Assembly (NCBI RefSeq): GCF_031127805.1
Contig: NZ_JARXHW010000017.1
Coordinates: forward strand, 26,957-90,956
Direction: 5' to 3'
Origin: Thalassobacterium maritimum
GTDB lineage: Bacteria; Verrucomicrobiota; Verrucomicrobiia; Opitutales; Coraliomargaritaceae
Length of the DNA: 64,000 nucleotides
The translations under genes and the position numbers were made by a program. The notes beneath the pieces were generated by a model that did no database searches, was not told where the DNA came from, and was given only the letters and a program-made list of their open reading frames with translations. Position 1 is the first letter of the stretch, and each line of letters begins with the position of its first letter. Of the stretch, positions 44,953 through 55,040 are shown piece by piece.

Positions 44953-46095
44953 ATGAGCGCCCGTACGGCTTCGCCTAATTCTTCGTGGCGTATCCCGCCG
45001 ATTGGGCTCTTTATTGTCTTTATTGTCGTTGGGCTCACCTTTTTGGGCTTAGTCATCCTGTTTAGTGCCTCGCAATCGATGCACGATGACCCGACCGTCT
45101 TGTTGCGCAAGCAGCTGATTTGGTTGGGCTTGGCCACGGTGGCAGGGGGGATCGCGATGCTGGTCAATTTAGAGGCCTTGCGCGACTATGCCTACCTGCT
45201 GGCCCTCGGGTCGATGCTACTGCTGGGGCTGGTATTGATCCCTGGCATCGGGGTAGAGGTTAACGGTGCACGGCGTTGGATGGACTTCGGCTTTATGCGC
45301 TTGCAGGTCTCCGAGATAGGCAAGCTGGGGCTACTGTTTGCGATGTCACACTATCTGGCGAGTCACCGGCGCGACCTGGGGCACTTGCTCAAGGGCTACG
45401 TGTACCCCTGTTGTTTGCTCGGGATGTTCTGCGGACTCATCATTTTGGAGCCTGACTTTGGCACCGCTTTTCTTTGCGGCGCAGTCGGTGGTTGCATGCT
45501 CTTCCTGGCCGGGGTGCATCTCAAATATTTGATTCCCACCGCGCTGGTGGCACTGACTGGATTTTCGGTTGCGGTCTATTTGGACCCGGTGCGATTGCAG
45601 CGCATTACCTCCTTCCTCGATGTGGAGGGCAATCGCAGCGATAGCGCCTATCAACTCTGGCAGGGCATTTTGGCATTCGGTGCGGGCGGCATTCAGGGGG
45701 TTGGACTCGGGGCCGGCCGCCAGCAAATGTCCTTCCTGCCCGAGGCGCATACTGACTTTATTTTTGCAATCGTGGGTGAGGAGCTCGGCTTTGTGTTCAC
45801 CGCCGGGGTGGTGGTGCTCTTTATGACGCTCTTCTTTATCGGTATCTTACAGCTCAAGCGGGCTCCCAATCTTTATCAATATCTCTTGGTGATGGGGGCC
45901 TTGTTGTTCATTACTTTTCAAGCCTTAATCAATATCGGGGTTGTCACTGGCTGCTTGCCGACTAAGGGTATGTCGCTCCCATTTATCTCTTACGGTGGCT
46001 CCAATTTGGTATTTATGTTCGTCCTCACAGGTATTATTCTCAATGGCTTCCGCTCCTGGGAGCTGCCGGCACTGCGTAAGCAGCGTGATCTATGA
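44953..46095 (+). CDS. ftsW: Septal peptidoglycan polymerase FtsW (SEDS family)
   Basis: 380 residues, about ten transmembrane helices. Conserved SEDS pieces: LFSASQSM near the start, GARRWMDFGFMRLQVSEIGK, LEPDFGTAFLCG, and the C-terminal FISYGGSNLVFMFVLTGIIL. FtsW polymerises lipid II at the septum together with FtsI. RodA is the alternative but the division-cluster position and next gene (murG) point to FtsW. Start ATG 44953; the stop overlaps murG by ATGA. Confidence 0.93.
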   Translation: MSARTASPNSSWRIPPIGLFIVFIVVGLTFLGLVILFSASQSMHDDPTVLLRKQLIWLGLATVAGGIAMLVNLEALRDYAYLLALGSMLLLGLVLIPGIGVEVNGARRWMDFGFMRLQVSEIGKLGLLFAMSHYLASHRRDLGHLLKGYVYPCCLLGMFCGLIILEPDFGTAFLCGAVGGCMLFLAGVHLKYLIPTALVALTGFSVAVYLDPVRLQRITSFLDVEGNRSDSAYQLWQGILAFGAGGIQGVGLGAGRQQMSFLPEAHTDFIFAIVGEELGFVFTAGVVVLFMTLFFIGILQLKRAPNLYQYLLVMGALLFITFQALINIGVVTGCLPTKGMSLPFISYGGSNLVFMFVLTGIILNGFRSWELPALRKQRDL

Positions 46096-47219
46096 GTAGG
46101 ATTATAATAGCATGTGGCGGCACGGGCGGGCATCTCGCGCCAGGTATCGCGGTGGCGGAAGTGCTGCAAGAACGTGGGCATAAGTGCCTCTTGTTGATCA
46201 GCAATAAGCAGGTAGATTCGGCACTGGTCGAAAAATACAGCCACCTTGACTTTATCAAAAGCCCCGGCCGCGCCTTTTCTGGTGGGGTGCTGCAACGGCT
46301 CGCTTTTTTAGCGAGCCTGTTTTCCAGCTTCTTTGCTTCACGCCGCATGTTGCGGGAGCAAGAGCCGGATCTGGTGCTGCTGTTTGGAGGCTTTCTATCT
46401 TTGGGCCTGGGACTGGCGGCACAAATCGGAGGCGTTCCGGTCGCTTTACACGAGGCCAATTGCCAGCCTGGCAAGGCAGTGCGCTTGATTAAGCACCTGT
46501 CGACGCGCGTTTATTTGCCCGATGGTGTGCGGCTTAAAGGCGTGCCTCCGGAGTGTATCCGTTATTACGGCTATCCGGTGCGTAAGGAAATCAAACATGC
46601 GCTTAAGGTGGACGCCTGGAAGCGCTTGAATATTCAGGTGCCTAATAAATTGCTGGTCATTATCGGTGGCAGCCAGGGCGCGTCCGCGCTGAATCATTGG
46701 GTGACGCATAATTTCGGGCTTTTGGCCAAAGCAGGCATATCGATCTATTGCGTCACCGGATTGGGCAATAGCTCCGCCAGCACCATACACGAAATCGGTA
46801 AGGGTGGGGTGGATGTTACAGCCACCTTGGTGCCCTTTTCCGGCCAGATGGGGGATGTGATTTCGGCGGCAGATTTGGTGGTGTCGCGCGCGGGAGCTGG
46901 CTCGATTGCAGAGATCATTCGTTGTCGCGCCCCTGCGATTTTGGTTCCCTATCCCTATGCTGCAGATGATCACCAGTATGCGAACGCATTGGCTCATGAG
47001 CAACATGGAGCGGGTGTTCTCTTAGCTCAGGATCAGCTGGGTGATTTGACCTCAGAAGTGATTGATTTGATGTTTAACGACTGGTTGTTGGCAAAGTTTA
47101 AGTCGAATCTGGAGCGCTTGGATCGCTTCGAGTCCAGTGAGCGTATTGCCGACGATCTGATTGCCCTGTGCGATGCGCGCAGCATTGCGAATGCCGAAAA
47201 GCTGGAGCGCGTGACTTGA
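46092..47219 (+). CDS. murG: UDP-GlcNAc:lipid I N-acetylglucosaminyltransferase
   Basis: 375 residues, GT-B fold: IACGGTGGHLAPGIAVAEVL (GGTGGH), LFGGFLSLG, HEANCQPGKAVR, VIIGGSQGASALN, and SRAGAGSIAEIIRC with YAADDHQYANA, all MurG landmarks. It makes lipid II at the inner face of the membrane. Four-base ATGA overlap with ftsW and one-base overlap (TGATG) with murC/B, so these genes are translationally coupled. Confidence 0.95.
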   Translation: MSRIIIACGGTGGHLAPGIAVAEVLQERGHKCLLLISNKQVDSALVEKYSHLDFIKSPGRAFSGGVLQRLAFLASLFSSFFASRRMLREQEPDLVLLFGGFLSLGLGLAAQIGGVPVALHEANCQPGKAVRLIKHLSTRVYLPDGVRLKGVPPECIRYYGYPVRKEIKHALKVDAWKRLNIQVPNKLLVIIGGSQGASALNHWVTHNFGLLAKAGISIYCVTGLGNSSASTIHEIGKGGVDVTATLVPFSGQMGDVISAADLVVSRAGAGSIAEIIRCRAPAILVPYPYAADDHQYANALAHEQHGAGVLLAQDQLGDLTSEVIDLMFNDWLLAKFKSNLERLDRFESSERIADDLIALCDARSIANAEKLERVT

Positions 47220-49459
47220 TGGACTCGACCGATCAATATTTATTTCTCGGGGCCGGTGGCATGGGCATGGCGCCGCTGGCATGCTGGATGTCACAGGCGG
47301 GCTATTCTGTGTGTGGCTACGATGCTCACTTGCAAGAGCGCGTGCGTCGCTGGCTTGTCAGCTCCGGCGTGCAGCTCGAAGATTTTGTATTTCCCGAACA
47401 AGTCACTCGCTTCAGCACGCTGGTGTACTCCAGTGCAGTGAAGCAGTCGCACCCGATACTGGCGGCCGCCCGCGCCGCGGGGCTCAGGTGCTTACGCCGG
47501 GGAGAGTTATTGGCCGAAATTGCGCGACATAAACGCTTCGTCGCGGTGGTCGGCAGTCATGGGAAGACCACGACTTCTGGCATGGTCGCGCACGGGTTAC
47601 GCCTTGCGGGCTTGTCGGTGGACTACATTTTGGGCGGCCTTTCCGCCGATCCTGACATGCCCCCGGCTCACTATACCGGCAGCGATTGGTTGGTCGCTGA
47701 GGTGGACGAGAGCGATGGCACCATCGATGGTTTTGCTCCTGCGGCCACCGTGGTGCTCAATGTCGACTGGGATCATGCCGACCGCTACGGCGATGCTGCC
47801 AAGCTCGATGCGGCTTTTACCGGTTTACTGGATCGCACTCAGGAAAGGATCTTGCTGCCACAGGCCTTGCACTTGCAGCCTAAGGGCGACACGCCGGTGC
47901 AACGTTTCGACGGGGCCGCCCAAAGTATGGGATTGGACGCCGCGCCGCGCGGGCGTTTTAATCAGACCAATGGAGATGCCGCCGCGGCAGTGCTCGCCTT
48001 GTTCGGGCAAGCCTTGCCGCGTGAGACGCTATCCTCTTTTCCGGGCATGGCGCGCCGTCAATCGATTCTGCATCAAGATGCTCAATTAACTATACTCGAA
48101 GATTACGCGCACCACCCGACAGAGGTCGACGCACTGATCGAGTGTTTACGCGACAATGAGCCAGATAAACGGTTGATTGTCGTCTTTCAGCCGCATCGTT
48201 ATTCACGCACGCGTCAGTTTAAGGCGGCCTTCGCAGCCTCCCTACAGGCAGCGGATGCGGTGTATTTACTCCCCGTTTATGCCGCACATGAGCCAGTCCT
48301 GGCGGGAGGAGATAGTCGCGCTCTGGCTCAAGCATTTTCTGGTATCCCGCCCGTCGAATTGGAGATGTCCCTCACGGGGGTGCAGCAGCTAGCGCGCGCC
48401 ATTCAAACGGAGCCCACACAATTGGCCTTTGTCGGGGCGGGTGATATTGAGGAATTTGCAGGCGTATTGACTGCTTGGATGACTGTGCCGGCAGAGCTGG
48501 CAGCTTCGCAGGCCTCGCTCTTAGACCTTGCCCTGCTACAATACCTTCGTCAGCGCCTATCGCCGGATTGCACTCTAAAGCGTGACGAGCCACTGGCCAA
48601 TAAGACCACCATTCGCATCGGCGGCGCGGCTCGCTTTTACGCAGAACCTGCAAACTTGAGTGATCTACGAGTTTTGTTGCGCGCGGCGGAACTCTTTCAA
48701 ATTAAAACATTTTGCATCGGTCGTGGCTCGAATCTCTTGGTCGCAGATACTGGCTTCGATGGGCTGGTGATACGATTTTCAGCTGCTGCCTGGCGTCGTG
48801 TCGAATCACTCGGGCAGGGACGCATCTGGGCGGCCGCCGGTGGTCGACTAAAAGAGATCTGCGGGTATGCTGCCAAGCAAGGGCTGGCTGGTTTCGAGTT
48901 TCTGGAGGGCATCCCCGGTGCGCTTGGAGGGGCACTGCGCATGAATGCCGGTGCCATGGGCAGTTGGATGTTTGATGTCGTCGAACGTGTCCAGTTTATC
49001 GACGAGGAGGGGCGCTATCAGGATTTGCCTAAAGAAGCCTTTCACTTTGGCTACCGCAAAGTGGAGGAGATTAGCCGCGGCATCGCGTTAGGCGCGATTC
49101 TGCGCTGTGTCGACTCCGAGAGTGAGCGCTCGATCCGTGCGCGGATGGACCGCTATTCGGGCTCGCGCAAAGAAAGTCAGCCGCGGGGAGCGAGTGCGGG
49201 CTGTATCTTTAAAAACCCGGAGGGTAACTTTGCGGGCAAACTCATCGATCAGCATGGCATCAAGGGCATGCGCGTCGGTGCGGCGGAGGTCTCGGAGGTG
49301 CACGGTAATTTTATTGTCAACCAGGGGGGGGCTTCCGCCACCGATGTCATCGAGCTGGTGCGGCAAATTCGCGCTCAGGTAAAAGCACAGTCAGGCTATA
49401 TTTTAGAACCCGAGGTCTTGCTAGTTGGCCAGTCTTGGGATGAAGTTTTGAGCGAATGA
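47219..49459 (+). CDS. murC/murB: Fused MurC-MurB: UDP-MurNAc-L-alanine ligase and UDP-GlcNAc-enolpyruvate reductase
   Basis: 746 residues. MurC half (1-445): FLGAGGMGMAPLACW, P-loop VVGSHGKTTTSGMV, VDESDGTIDGFAP, VLNVDWDHADRYGDA, ILEDYAHHPTEVDA. MurB half (460-746): NKTTIRIGGAARFYAEP (FAD), GRGSNLLVAD, GIPGALGGALRMNAGAMGSW, and GASAGCIFKNPEG, where the usual Ser proton donor is Cys. It carries out two consecutive steps of wall-precursor synthesis in one chain. A MurB/MurC fusion is known from Verrucomicrobium spinosum. The frame is open upstream to 47168 but ATG 47219 overlaps the murG stop by one base. Confidence 0.94.
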   Translation: MDSTDQYLFLGAGGMGMAPLACWMSQAGYSVCGYDAHLQERVRRWLVSSGVQLEDFVFPEQVTRFSTLVYSSAVKQSHPILAAARAAGLRCLRRGELLAEIARHKRFVAVVGSHGKTTTSGMVAHGLRLAGLSVDYILGGLSADPDMPPAHYTGSDWLVAEVDESDGTIDGFAPAATVVLNVDWDHADRYGDAAKLDAAFTGLLDRTQERILLPQALHLQPKGDTPVQRFDGAAQSMGLDAAPRGRFNQTNGDAAAAVLALFGQALPRETLSSFPGMARRQSILHQDAQLTILEDYAHHPTEVDALIECLRDNEPDKRLIVVFQPHRYSRTRQFKAAFAASLQAADAVYLLPVYAAHEPVLAGGDSRALAQAFSGIPPVELEMSLTGVQQLARAIQTEPTQLAFVGAGDIEEFAGVLTAWMTVPAELAASQASLLDLALLQYLRQRLSPDCTLKRDEPLANKTTIRIGGAARFYAEPANLSDLRVLLRAAELFQIKTFCIGRGSNLLVADTGFDGLVIRFSAAAWRRVESLGQGRIWAAAGGRLKEICGYAAKQGLAGFEFLEGIPGALGGALRMNAGAMGSWMFDVVERVQFIDEEGRYQDLPKEAFHFGYRKVEEISRGIALGAILRCVDSESERSIRARMDRYSGSRKESQPRGASAGCIFKNPEGNFAGKLIDQHGIKGMRVGAAEVSEVHGNFIVNQGGASATDVIELVRQIRAQVKAQSGYILEPEVLLVGQSWDEVLSE

Positions 49460-50382
49460 TTTCTTCTCCCACAGTTATTGTCCTCTATGGCGGCGTCGGT
49501 TCGGAGCGCGAAGTCTCGCTACGCAGTGGCGAAGCAGTCGCGCAGGCACTGCGTGCCCGCTTTTCAGTGGAGGCATGGCTGTTGCAGCAAGAGGCTTTGC
49601 CAGCAGCCTTAGATGCCGGCGCCCACATTGTATTTCCCGCCCTACACGGGAGTTTCGGTGAGGATGGGCAGCTCCAAGCTCTGCTGGAAGCGGCCGGCAT
49701 TCACTATTGCGGCAGCGATGCCGTGGCCAGTCGTCTTTGTATGGACAAAGCCGCCACCAAAGCCATTGCCAGCGACTTGCGGATTGCGGTGCCTGCAGCC
49801 CTGAGCTTCGACGGTGCGCGAGCCCCGCTGGCGGACGCGGTGATCGAGCAACTCGGGGCCTCACTGGTGATTAAGCCCGCGGACCAAGGTAGCAGCGTAG
49901 GTTTACACTTTACCGAGCACCGCTCAGCACTCGGTGTCACGCTTTCCGGTATACGCTCGGGGAACTGGTTGATCGAGCAACGCATCCGTGGACGTGAGCT
50001 CACTGTGGGAGTACTCAAAGGCGCCGCCATGGGAATTGTCGAAATTGTCAGTCAGAGTGGTGTCTATGATTATCAAGCCAAATACACACCCGGCTCCACC
50101 GAGTATCAATATCCAGCAAGTCTCGAGCCCGCGGTGGAGGCGAAGATTAAAGACCACGCGGAGCAGCTCTTCGATGCCTGTGGCTGTCGCGACTTTGCCC
50201 GTGTCGACTTTCTATTGGAGGGCACGCGCCCTTATTTCCTAGAGATCAACACCTTGCCTGGGCTCACCGCGACCAGTCTATTGCCCAAGAGCGCTTCTTG
50301 CGTCGGGTTCGATTTTGAACAACTTGCAGCCGAATTGGTGGCGCCCGCAATCGCACGCTTTCAAACCGGAGGTGCGGAGTGA
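49456..50382 (+). CDS. ddl: D-alanine-D-alanine ligase
   Basis: 308 residues of ATP-grasp type: VLYGGVGSEREVSLRSGEAV, HIVFPALHGSFGEDGQLQ, YCGSDAVASRLCMDKAATKA, LVIKPADQGSSVGL, and FARVDFLLEGTRPYFLEINT followed by LPGLTATSLLPK. Makes the D-Ala-D-Ala dipeptide for MurF. Overlaps murC/B by ATGA and ftsQ by GTGA, so it belongs to the same transcript. Confidence 0.96.
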   Translation: MISSPTVIVLYGGVGSEREVSLRSGEAVAQALRARFSVEAWLLQQEALPAALDAGAHIVFPALHGSFGEDGQLQALLEAAGIHYCGSDAVASRLCMDKAATKAIASDLRIAVPAALSFDGARAPLADAVIEQLGASLVIKPADQGSSVGLHFTEHRSALGVTLSGIRSGNWLIEQRIRGRELTVGVLKGAAMGIVEIVSQSGVYDYQAKYTPGSTEYQYPASLEPAVEAKIKDHAEQLFDACGCRDFARVDFLLEGTRPYFLEINTLPGLTATSLLPKSASCVGFDFEQLAAELVAPAIARFQTGGAE

Positions 50383-51317
50383 TTGGCAATGGCAAGCAGA
50401 AAGGCAGCACCTCGGCGAGTGGGCAGCAGAGCTGGCGCGCACTTGCCGGAGCCCCTAAGAGCACACGTGTCAAGTCGCCGCAAGCGCGTAAAAGACGGCA
50501 AAATCAGCTCTTTAAGTTGTTCGCTATTTTCTTTGTTAGCATGATGTTGATCGGCTGTGTCGTTTGGGGCGTCATCGCCTTTAAGAACCGCAAAGAGCCC
50601 ATCCAGATCACGACCCCCTCTAAGCCAGTGGAAAAAGTGCTCTTCGATACCAATGGTGTGTTACCCTCCTCTTGGTTGGGCACCGTGATTGAATTGCGGC
50701 GTGATACCACCATGATGGAGATTGATATCTACAAAATGAAGCAACAGCTGGAAGCACACGGCCAGGTGGTGTCGGCTTCGGTGCAACGAGAATTCCCCAA
50801 TGCGCTCAAGATCGAGATCAAAGAGGAAGAGCCTGTCATGCGCATGCGAGTGGTCGGTCGCGATGGCAAGCCCGAGCTGCGCATTGTTTCCCGAGAAGGC
50901 ACGATCTATCAAGGGGTGGGTTACCCGCAGGCTACTTTGAGTCAGTTGCCCTACCTGGTGCCTTATCGGCATCCAGAGGGCGGTTTCAAGCCTCTGCTTG
51001 GTATTGATAAAGTCGCCGAGCTACTGGAAGTCGCGAGACGCACACAGCCTAAATTTTACAGAACTTGGCAACTCGTTTCCTTAGAGCATTACTCCGGCGA
51101 TCCTGAATTGCCCGGTGAAGTGATCGAAGTGCGCTCGCCCATGGTCCCACGCCTTATTTTCGGCTTTAATACCAGCTTCGAGCAGCAGCTGGATCGCTTG
51201 TCAGTCATTCTGAAATACGTCCAAAGCCGTGGCAATCCTGCCATCAAACGCATCGACCTCTCGCTGCCAGGCTCGGCTGCCGTGCAGTTTGTCAGCGGGC
51301 GTATCAGTACCTTCTAG
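50379..51317 (+). CDS. ftsQ: FtsQ/DivIB-like cell division protein
   Basis: 312 residues: basic cytoplasmic N-terminus to about 45, one transmembrane helix (LFAIFFVSMMLIGCVVWGVI), then an extracytoplasmic POTRA-like domain (MMEIDIYKMKQQLEAHGQVV followed by SASVQREFPNALKIEIKEEE) and the FtsQ beta domain (PEGGFKPLLGIDKVAELLEV; AIKRIDLSLPGSAAVQF). It links cytoplasmic and periplasmic division proteins. GTG start in a GTGA overlap with ddl. Last gene of the cluster; no ftsA or ftsZ follows. Confidence 0.87.
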   Translation: MIGNGKQKGSTSASGQQSWRALAGAPKSTRVKSPQARKRRQNQLFKLFAIFFVSMMLIGCVVWGVIAFKNRKEPIQITTPSKPVEKVLFDTNGVLPSSWLGTVIELRRDTTMMEIDIYKMKQQLEAHGQVVSASVQREFPNALKIEIKEEEPVMRMRVVGRDGKPELRIVSREGTIYQGVGYPQATLSQLPYLVPYRHPEGGFKPLLGIDKVAELLEVARRTQPKFYRTWQLVSLEHYSGDPELPGEVIEVRSPMVPRLIFGFNTSFEQQLDRLSVILKYVQSRGNPAIKRIDLSLPGSAAVQFVSGRISTF

Positions 51318-51398
51318 CATCTGTGGCGGATAGTGTACATTTCCGTCATCATTTCTGTCATCTATCCGCCCGAGCGCATTCCCCTCCCACGCCCCTTT

Positions 51399-52508
51399 AT
51401 GAAAATCGTACGCACCCTGATTCCGCTCTTGCTGACATCCACCCTCCACGCTGCAACAGTTGATGTCTATTTCGGCACTGGTGGCGGGCAGGCCCAAGGC
51501 ATTTATCGCGCCAGCTTGGACATCGAACAAGGCAAGCTATCGCCAGCCTCCCTCGCTGCGGAGCTGGATGCCCCCGAGTTTCTGGCCTTTCATCCGGATC
51601 GCACAAAACTCTATGCGATCGCTAAGGTGGACTCGAAGCCCTCCGTGGTCGCCTACCAAGTGGCCGCCGACGGCGCTCTCGAACGGCTGCATGCGGAGCC
51701 GATCCCTGGAGGCGGCGCCGCGCATATCAGCGTGCACCCCTCTGGCCAGTTTCTGCTGACGGCGCAATACGGCGCCGGTTCGGTCGCGCTCTTCCCGCTC
51801 ACAGAAGACGGTGCTTTGCTGCCTTGCCAGCAAGTGATCCAGCATCAGGGAGGCTCCAGAGTCGTCGCGCATCGTCAAAATTCACCGCATCCGCATTGGA
51901 CCGGCTTCTCGCCCGACGGGCGTTTTGCCTTCGTGCCCGACCTCGGACTCGACCAAATTGTGATCTATCAAGTGCAATTTGAGCCCGTTTCGATTGAGCG
52001 CATCGGCCATGCCGACTCCGTGCCCGGCGGCGGCCCGCGCCATATGAAGTTCTCCTTGGACGGGCGTTTTATCTTCCTACTTAATGAGTTGAACCTCTCC
52101 GTCTCAACACTGGCTTACGATGCCGACTCTGGCAGCGCGCAGCTGCTCGCGTCCGCACCCACGCTCAGCGAAGCCGTCAAAGCCCAGCAAGCTTCTAACT
52201 CTGGTTCCGAGATCCTCGTGCATCCGAACGGCCAATTTGTCTATGCCGCCAATCGTGGCCATGACAGTGTCAGCGCCTTTCAAATTGCTCCTGATGGGAG
52301 TCTCGAGCGTATCGATGTCGAAGCCATCCGTGGCGCCTGGCCTCGCAATATAAATATCGATTCCAGCGGCCGCTGGCTACTCGCCGCCGGCGCGCATTCC
52401 AATACCGTAACGGTGCTCGCCATCGATCCCGATTCCGGCAGTTTACAATATCCCGGCAAACGCGTGATCTCAGTGCCCAATGTAATCTGCATTCTATTGA
52501 ATGATTAA
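51399..52508 (+). CDS. Exported beta-propeller lactonase (YbhE/6-phosphogluconolactonase family)
   Basis: 369 residues from the ATG at 51399, opening with a signal peptide (MKIVRTLIPLLLTSTLHAA). The repeated beta pattern (FLAFHPDRTKLYAIAK, HISVHPSGQFLLTAQYGAGS, PHPHWTGFSPDGRFAFVPDLG, GGGPRHMKFSLDGRFIFLLN, SEILVHPNGQFVYAANRGHD) is the seven-bladed propeller of the YbhE lactonase family. The signal peptide argues against a cytosolic pentose-phosphate role; the substrate may be another sugar lactone. It follows ftsQ by 81 bp on the same strand but starts a new functional topic. Confidence 0.82.
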   Translation: MKIVRTLIPLLLTSTLHAATVDVYFGTGGGQAQGIYRASLDIEQGKLSPASLAAELDAPEFLAFHPDRTKLYAIAKVDSKPSVVAYQVAADGALERLHAEPIPGGGAAHISVHPSGQFLLTAQYGAGSVALFPLTEDGALLPCQQVIQHQGGSRVVAHRQNSPHPHWTGFSPDGRFAFVPDLGLDQIVIYQVQFEPVSIERIGHADSVPGGGPRHMKFSLDGRFIFLLNELNLSVSTLAYDADSGSAQLLASAPTLSEAVKAQQASNSGSEILVHPNGQFVYAANRGHDSVSAFQIAPDGSLERIDVEAIRGAWPRNINIDSSGRWLLAAGAHSNTVTVLAIDPDSGSLQYPGKRVISVPNVICILLND

Positions 52509-52596
52509 AATTGCCCTTTCAGAGCCAACTGCCTGGAGCGTCCGTGCTTTAGGCGACCTGTTACATCAGTGTTGTATTCAGACTTGAATCTACAGC

Positions 52597-53178
52597 TTAC
52601 TTCTTTCCCTTCAAAAAATCGCGGCTTTCACGCTTTAGTTTTTTGATCTTCGTTTCGTTTTTCTTGAGATCGCGTTTATACATACGATCGATGAAGAGTT
52701 TGCCCTGCAGGTGATCCACTTCATGTAAAATGCAACGGCCTAGGAGTCCATCAGCTTCGATCACGTGCGGGTTGCCCTCCGTGTCTTGGTATTCGCAGCG
52801 CACGCCGATGGGACGGTCGACCCGACCGTTGACGCCGGGGAAGGAGAGGCAGCCCTCTTCGTAGACTTCTTCCGTGTCGTCCAAAATGGTGATTTTAGGG
52901 TTCACGATTGCCATCGGCATGATCAAGTCCAAGGGAGGCTTTTTGCCGTCGAAACTATAGTTGAAGGGCACTTCCACCCCTTCCGGCGGGCGCACATCGA
53001 CGACGCAAATTTGCAGTGCTTGGTCGACTTGCTGCGCGGCTAGGCCGATGCCTTCCTCGTCATACATGGTGTCGACCATGTCGTCGGCCAAGGTCGCCAG
53101 CGCTTGGTTGAAATCTGTGATGGATTTGCCGACTTTGCGCAGGATCGGTTCGCCGTATTGTTTGACTCGTAAAATCAT
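52597..53178 (-). CDS. def: Peptide deformylase
   Basis: 193 residues with the three PDF motifs: EEGIGLAAQQVDQAL (GxGxAAxQ), EEGCLSFPGVNGRV (EGCxS with the metal Cys) and CILHEVDHLQGKLF (HExxH). Removes the formyl group from new N-terminal methionines. A Lys/Arg-rich tail (KKNETKIKKLKRESRDFL) extends beyond the core. ATG 53178; a heptamer array lies in its leader. Confidence 0.96.
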   Translation of the reverse strand: MILRVKQYGEPILRKVGKSITDFNQALATLADDMVDTMYDEEGIGLAAQQVDQALQICVVDVRPPEGVEVPFNYSFDGKKPPLDLIMPMAIVNPKITILDDTEEVYEEGCLSFPGVNGRVDRPIGVRCEYQDTEGNPHVIEADGLLGRCILHEVDHLQGKLFIDRMYKRDLKKNETKIKKLKRESRDFLKGKK

Positions 53179-53190
53179 TGAGGAGACTTA

Positions 53191-53217
53191 GGAATTAGAA
53201 ATTAAGAATTAGGGAAT
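53191..53217. repeat. Heptamer array 2 (GAATTA type)
   Basis: GGAATTA GAAATTA AGAATTA GGGAATT: exact 7-bp register, 13 bp upstream of the def start codon. In the def mRNA direction the unit reads TAATTCT/TAATTCC. Confidence 0.8.
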
Positions 53218-53235
53218 TCGGGACAGGAATGGGAA

Positions 53236-53514
53236 TTAGCGTTGGCCCGAGGCGCGGGCAGGCAGGGGCGCAGCGTTGGACATGCTGGTATTCACGATCA
53301 CCTTGTATTGTGCGGCGACCGTTTCGTAGGCAGACTGCAGTGCGGGCCAGACTTCAGCCGCTTCGCCCCATACGACTGTGGACATACTACCACTGTCGCG
53401 GCCAATGCCTGTCGCATCCAGCGCATCCAAATAGCAGTACACTGCCTCGCGCACCTGGCCATCCAGTGCGTAGACAGATACTTGAACGGAAATGATAGGA
53501 TCAGTTTTTTCCAT
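53236..53514 (-). CDS. YkoF-like (thiamine-binding family) small protein
   Basis: 92 residues: opening IISVQVSVYALDG then ALDATGIGRDSGSMSTVVWG and a second half VAAQYKVIVNTSMSNAAPLP. The alternation of strand-helix-strand with a GSMST-type turn is that of the YkoF/MTH1187 ferredoxin-like fold, whose members bind thiamine precursors. Short C-terminal tail ends the frame. ATG 53514. No thiamine riboswitch is visible upstream. Fold and family are likely; ligand is inference. Confidence 0.6.
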   Translation of the reverse strand: MEKTDPIISVQVSVYALDGQVREAVYCYLDALDATGIGRDSGSMSTVVWGEAAEVWPALQSAYETVAAQYKVIVNTSMSNAAPLPARASGQR

Positions 53515-53588
53515 AATAAAGAGGTTTAGGCACGCATCCCCCGCTTGTCACGGCGGAATATCATTTGGGAGTGGTTGCCTGTGCACAA

Positions 53589-53616
53589 AAAAGCCCGCGA
53601 TCGCTCGCGGGCTTTT
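53589..53616 (-). terminator. Rho-independent terminator of the pdh operon
   Basis: 12-bp stem AAAAGCCCGCGA / TCGCGGGCTTTT with a TCGC loop; on the minus strand a T-run follows (TTTTTTGTGC). Located 50 bp past the pdhC stop. Confidence 0.9.
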
Positions 53617-53622
53617 GAAAAA

Positions 53623-53658
53623 TCTGACCTCCGACCTTCTGACTTCCGTCTTCCGGCC
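53623..53658. repeat. Heptamer array 3 (TCTGACC/TCCGACC type)
   Basis: TCTGACC TCCGACC, one inserted T, TCTGACT TCCGTCT TCCGGCC, in the pdhC 3' region between stop codon and terminator. Confidence 0.65.
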
Positions 53659-53665
53659 GTCTGGA

Positions 53666-54988
<1,323 letters not shown>

Positions 54989-54994
54989 AAGATG

Positions 54995-55027
54995 AGAATT
55001 AGAAATTAAGAATTAAGAATTAGGAAT
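54995..55027. repeat. Heptamer array 4 (GAATTA type)
   Basis: AGAATTA GAAATTA AGAATTA AGAATTA GGAAT in exact 7-bp register, 6 bp upstream of the pdhC ATG and downstream of pdhB. Confidence 0.85.
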
Positions 55028-55040
55028 GTGCGTTGAAAAG

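Noticed and set aside
53515..53588. Thiamine riboswitch before the YkoF-like gene
   Set aside because: None of the TPP-aptamer core motifs is present in this short stretch.
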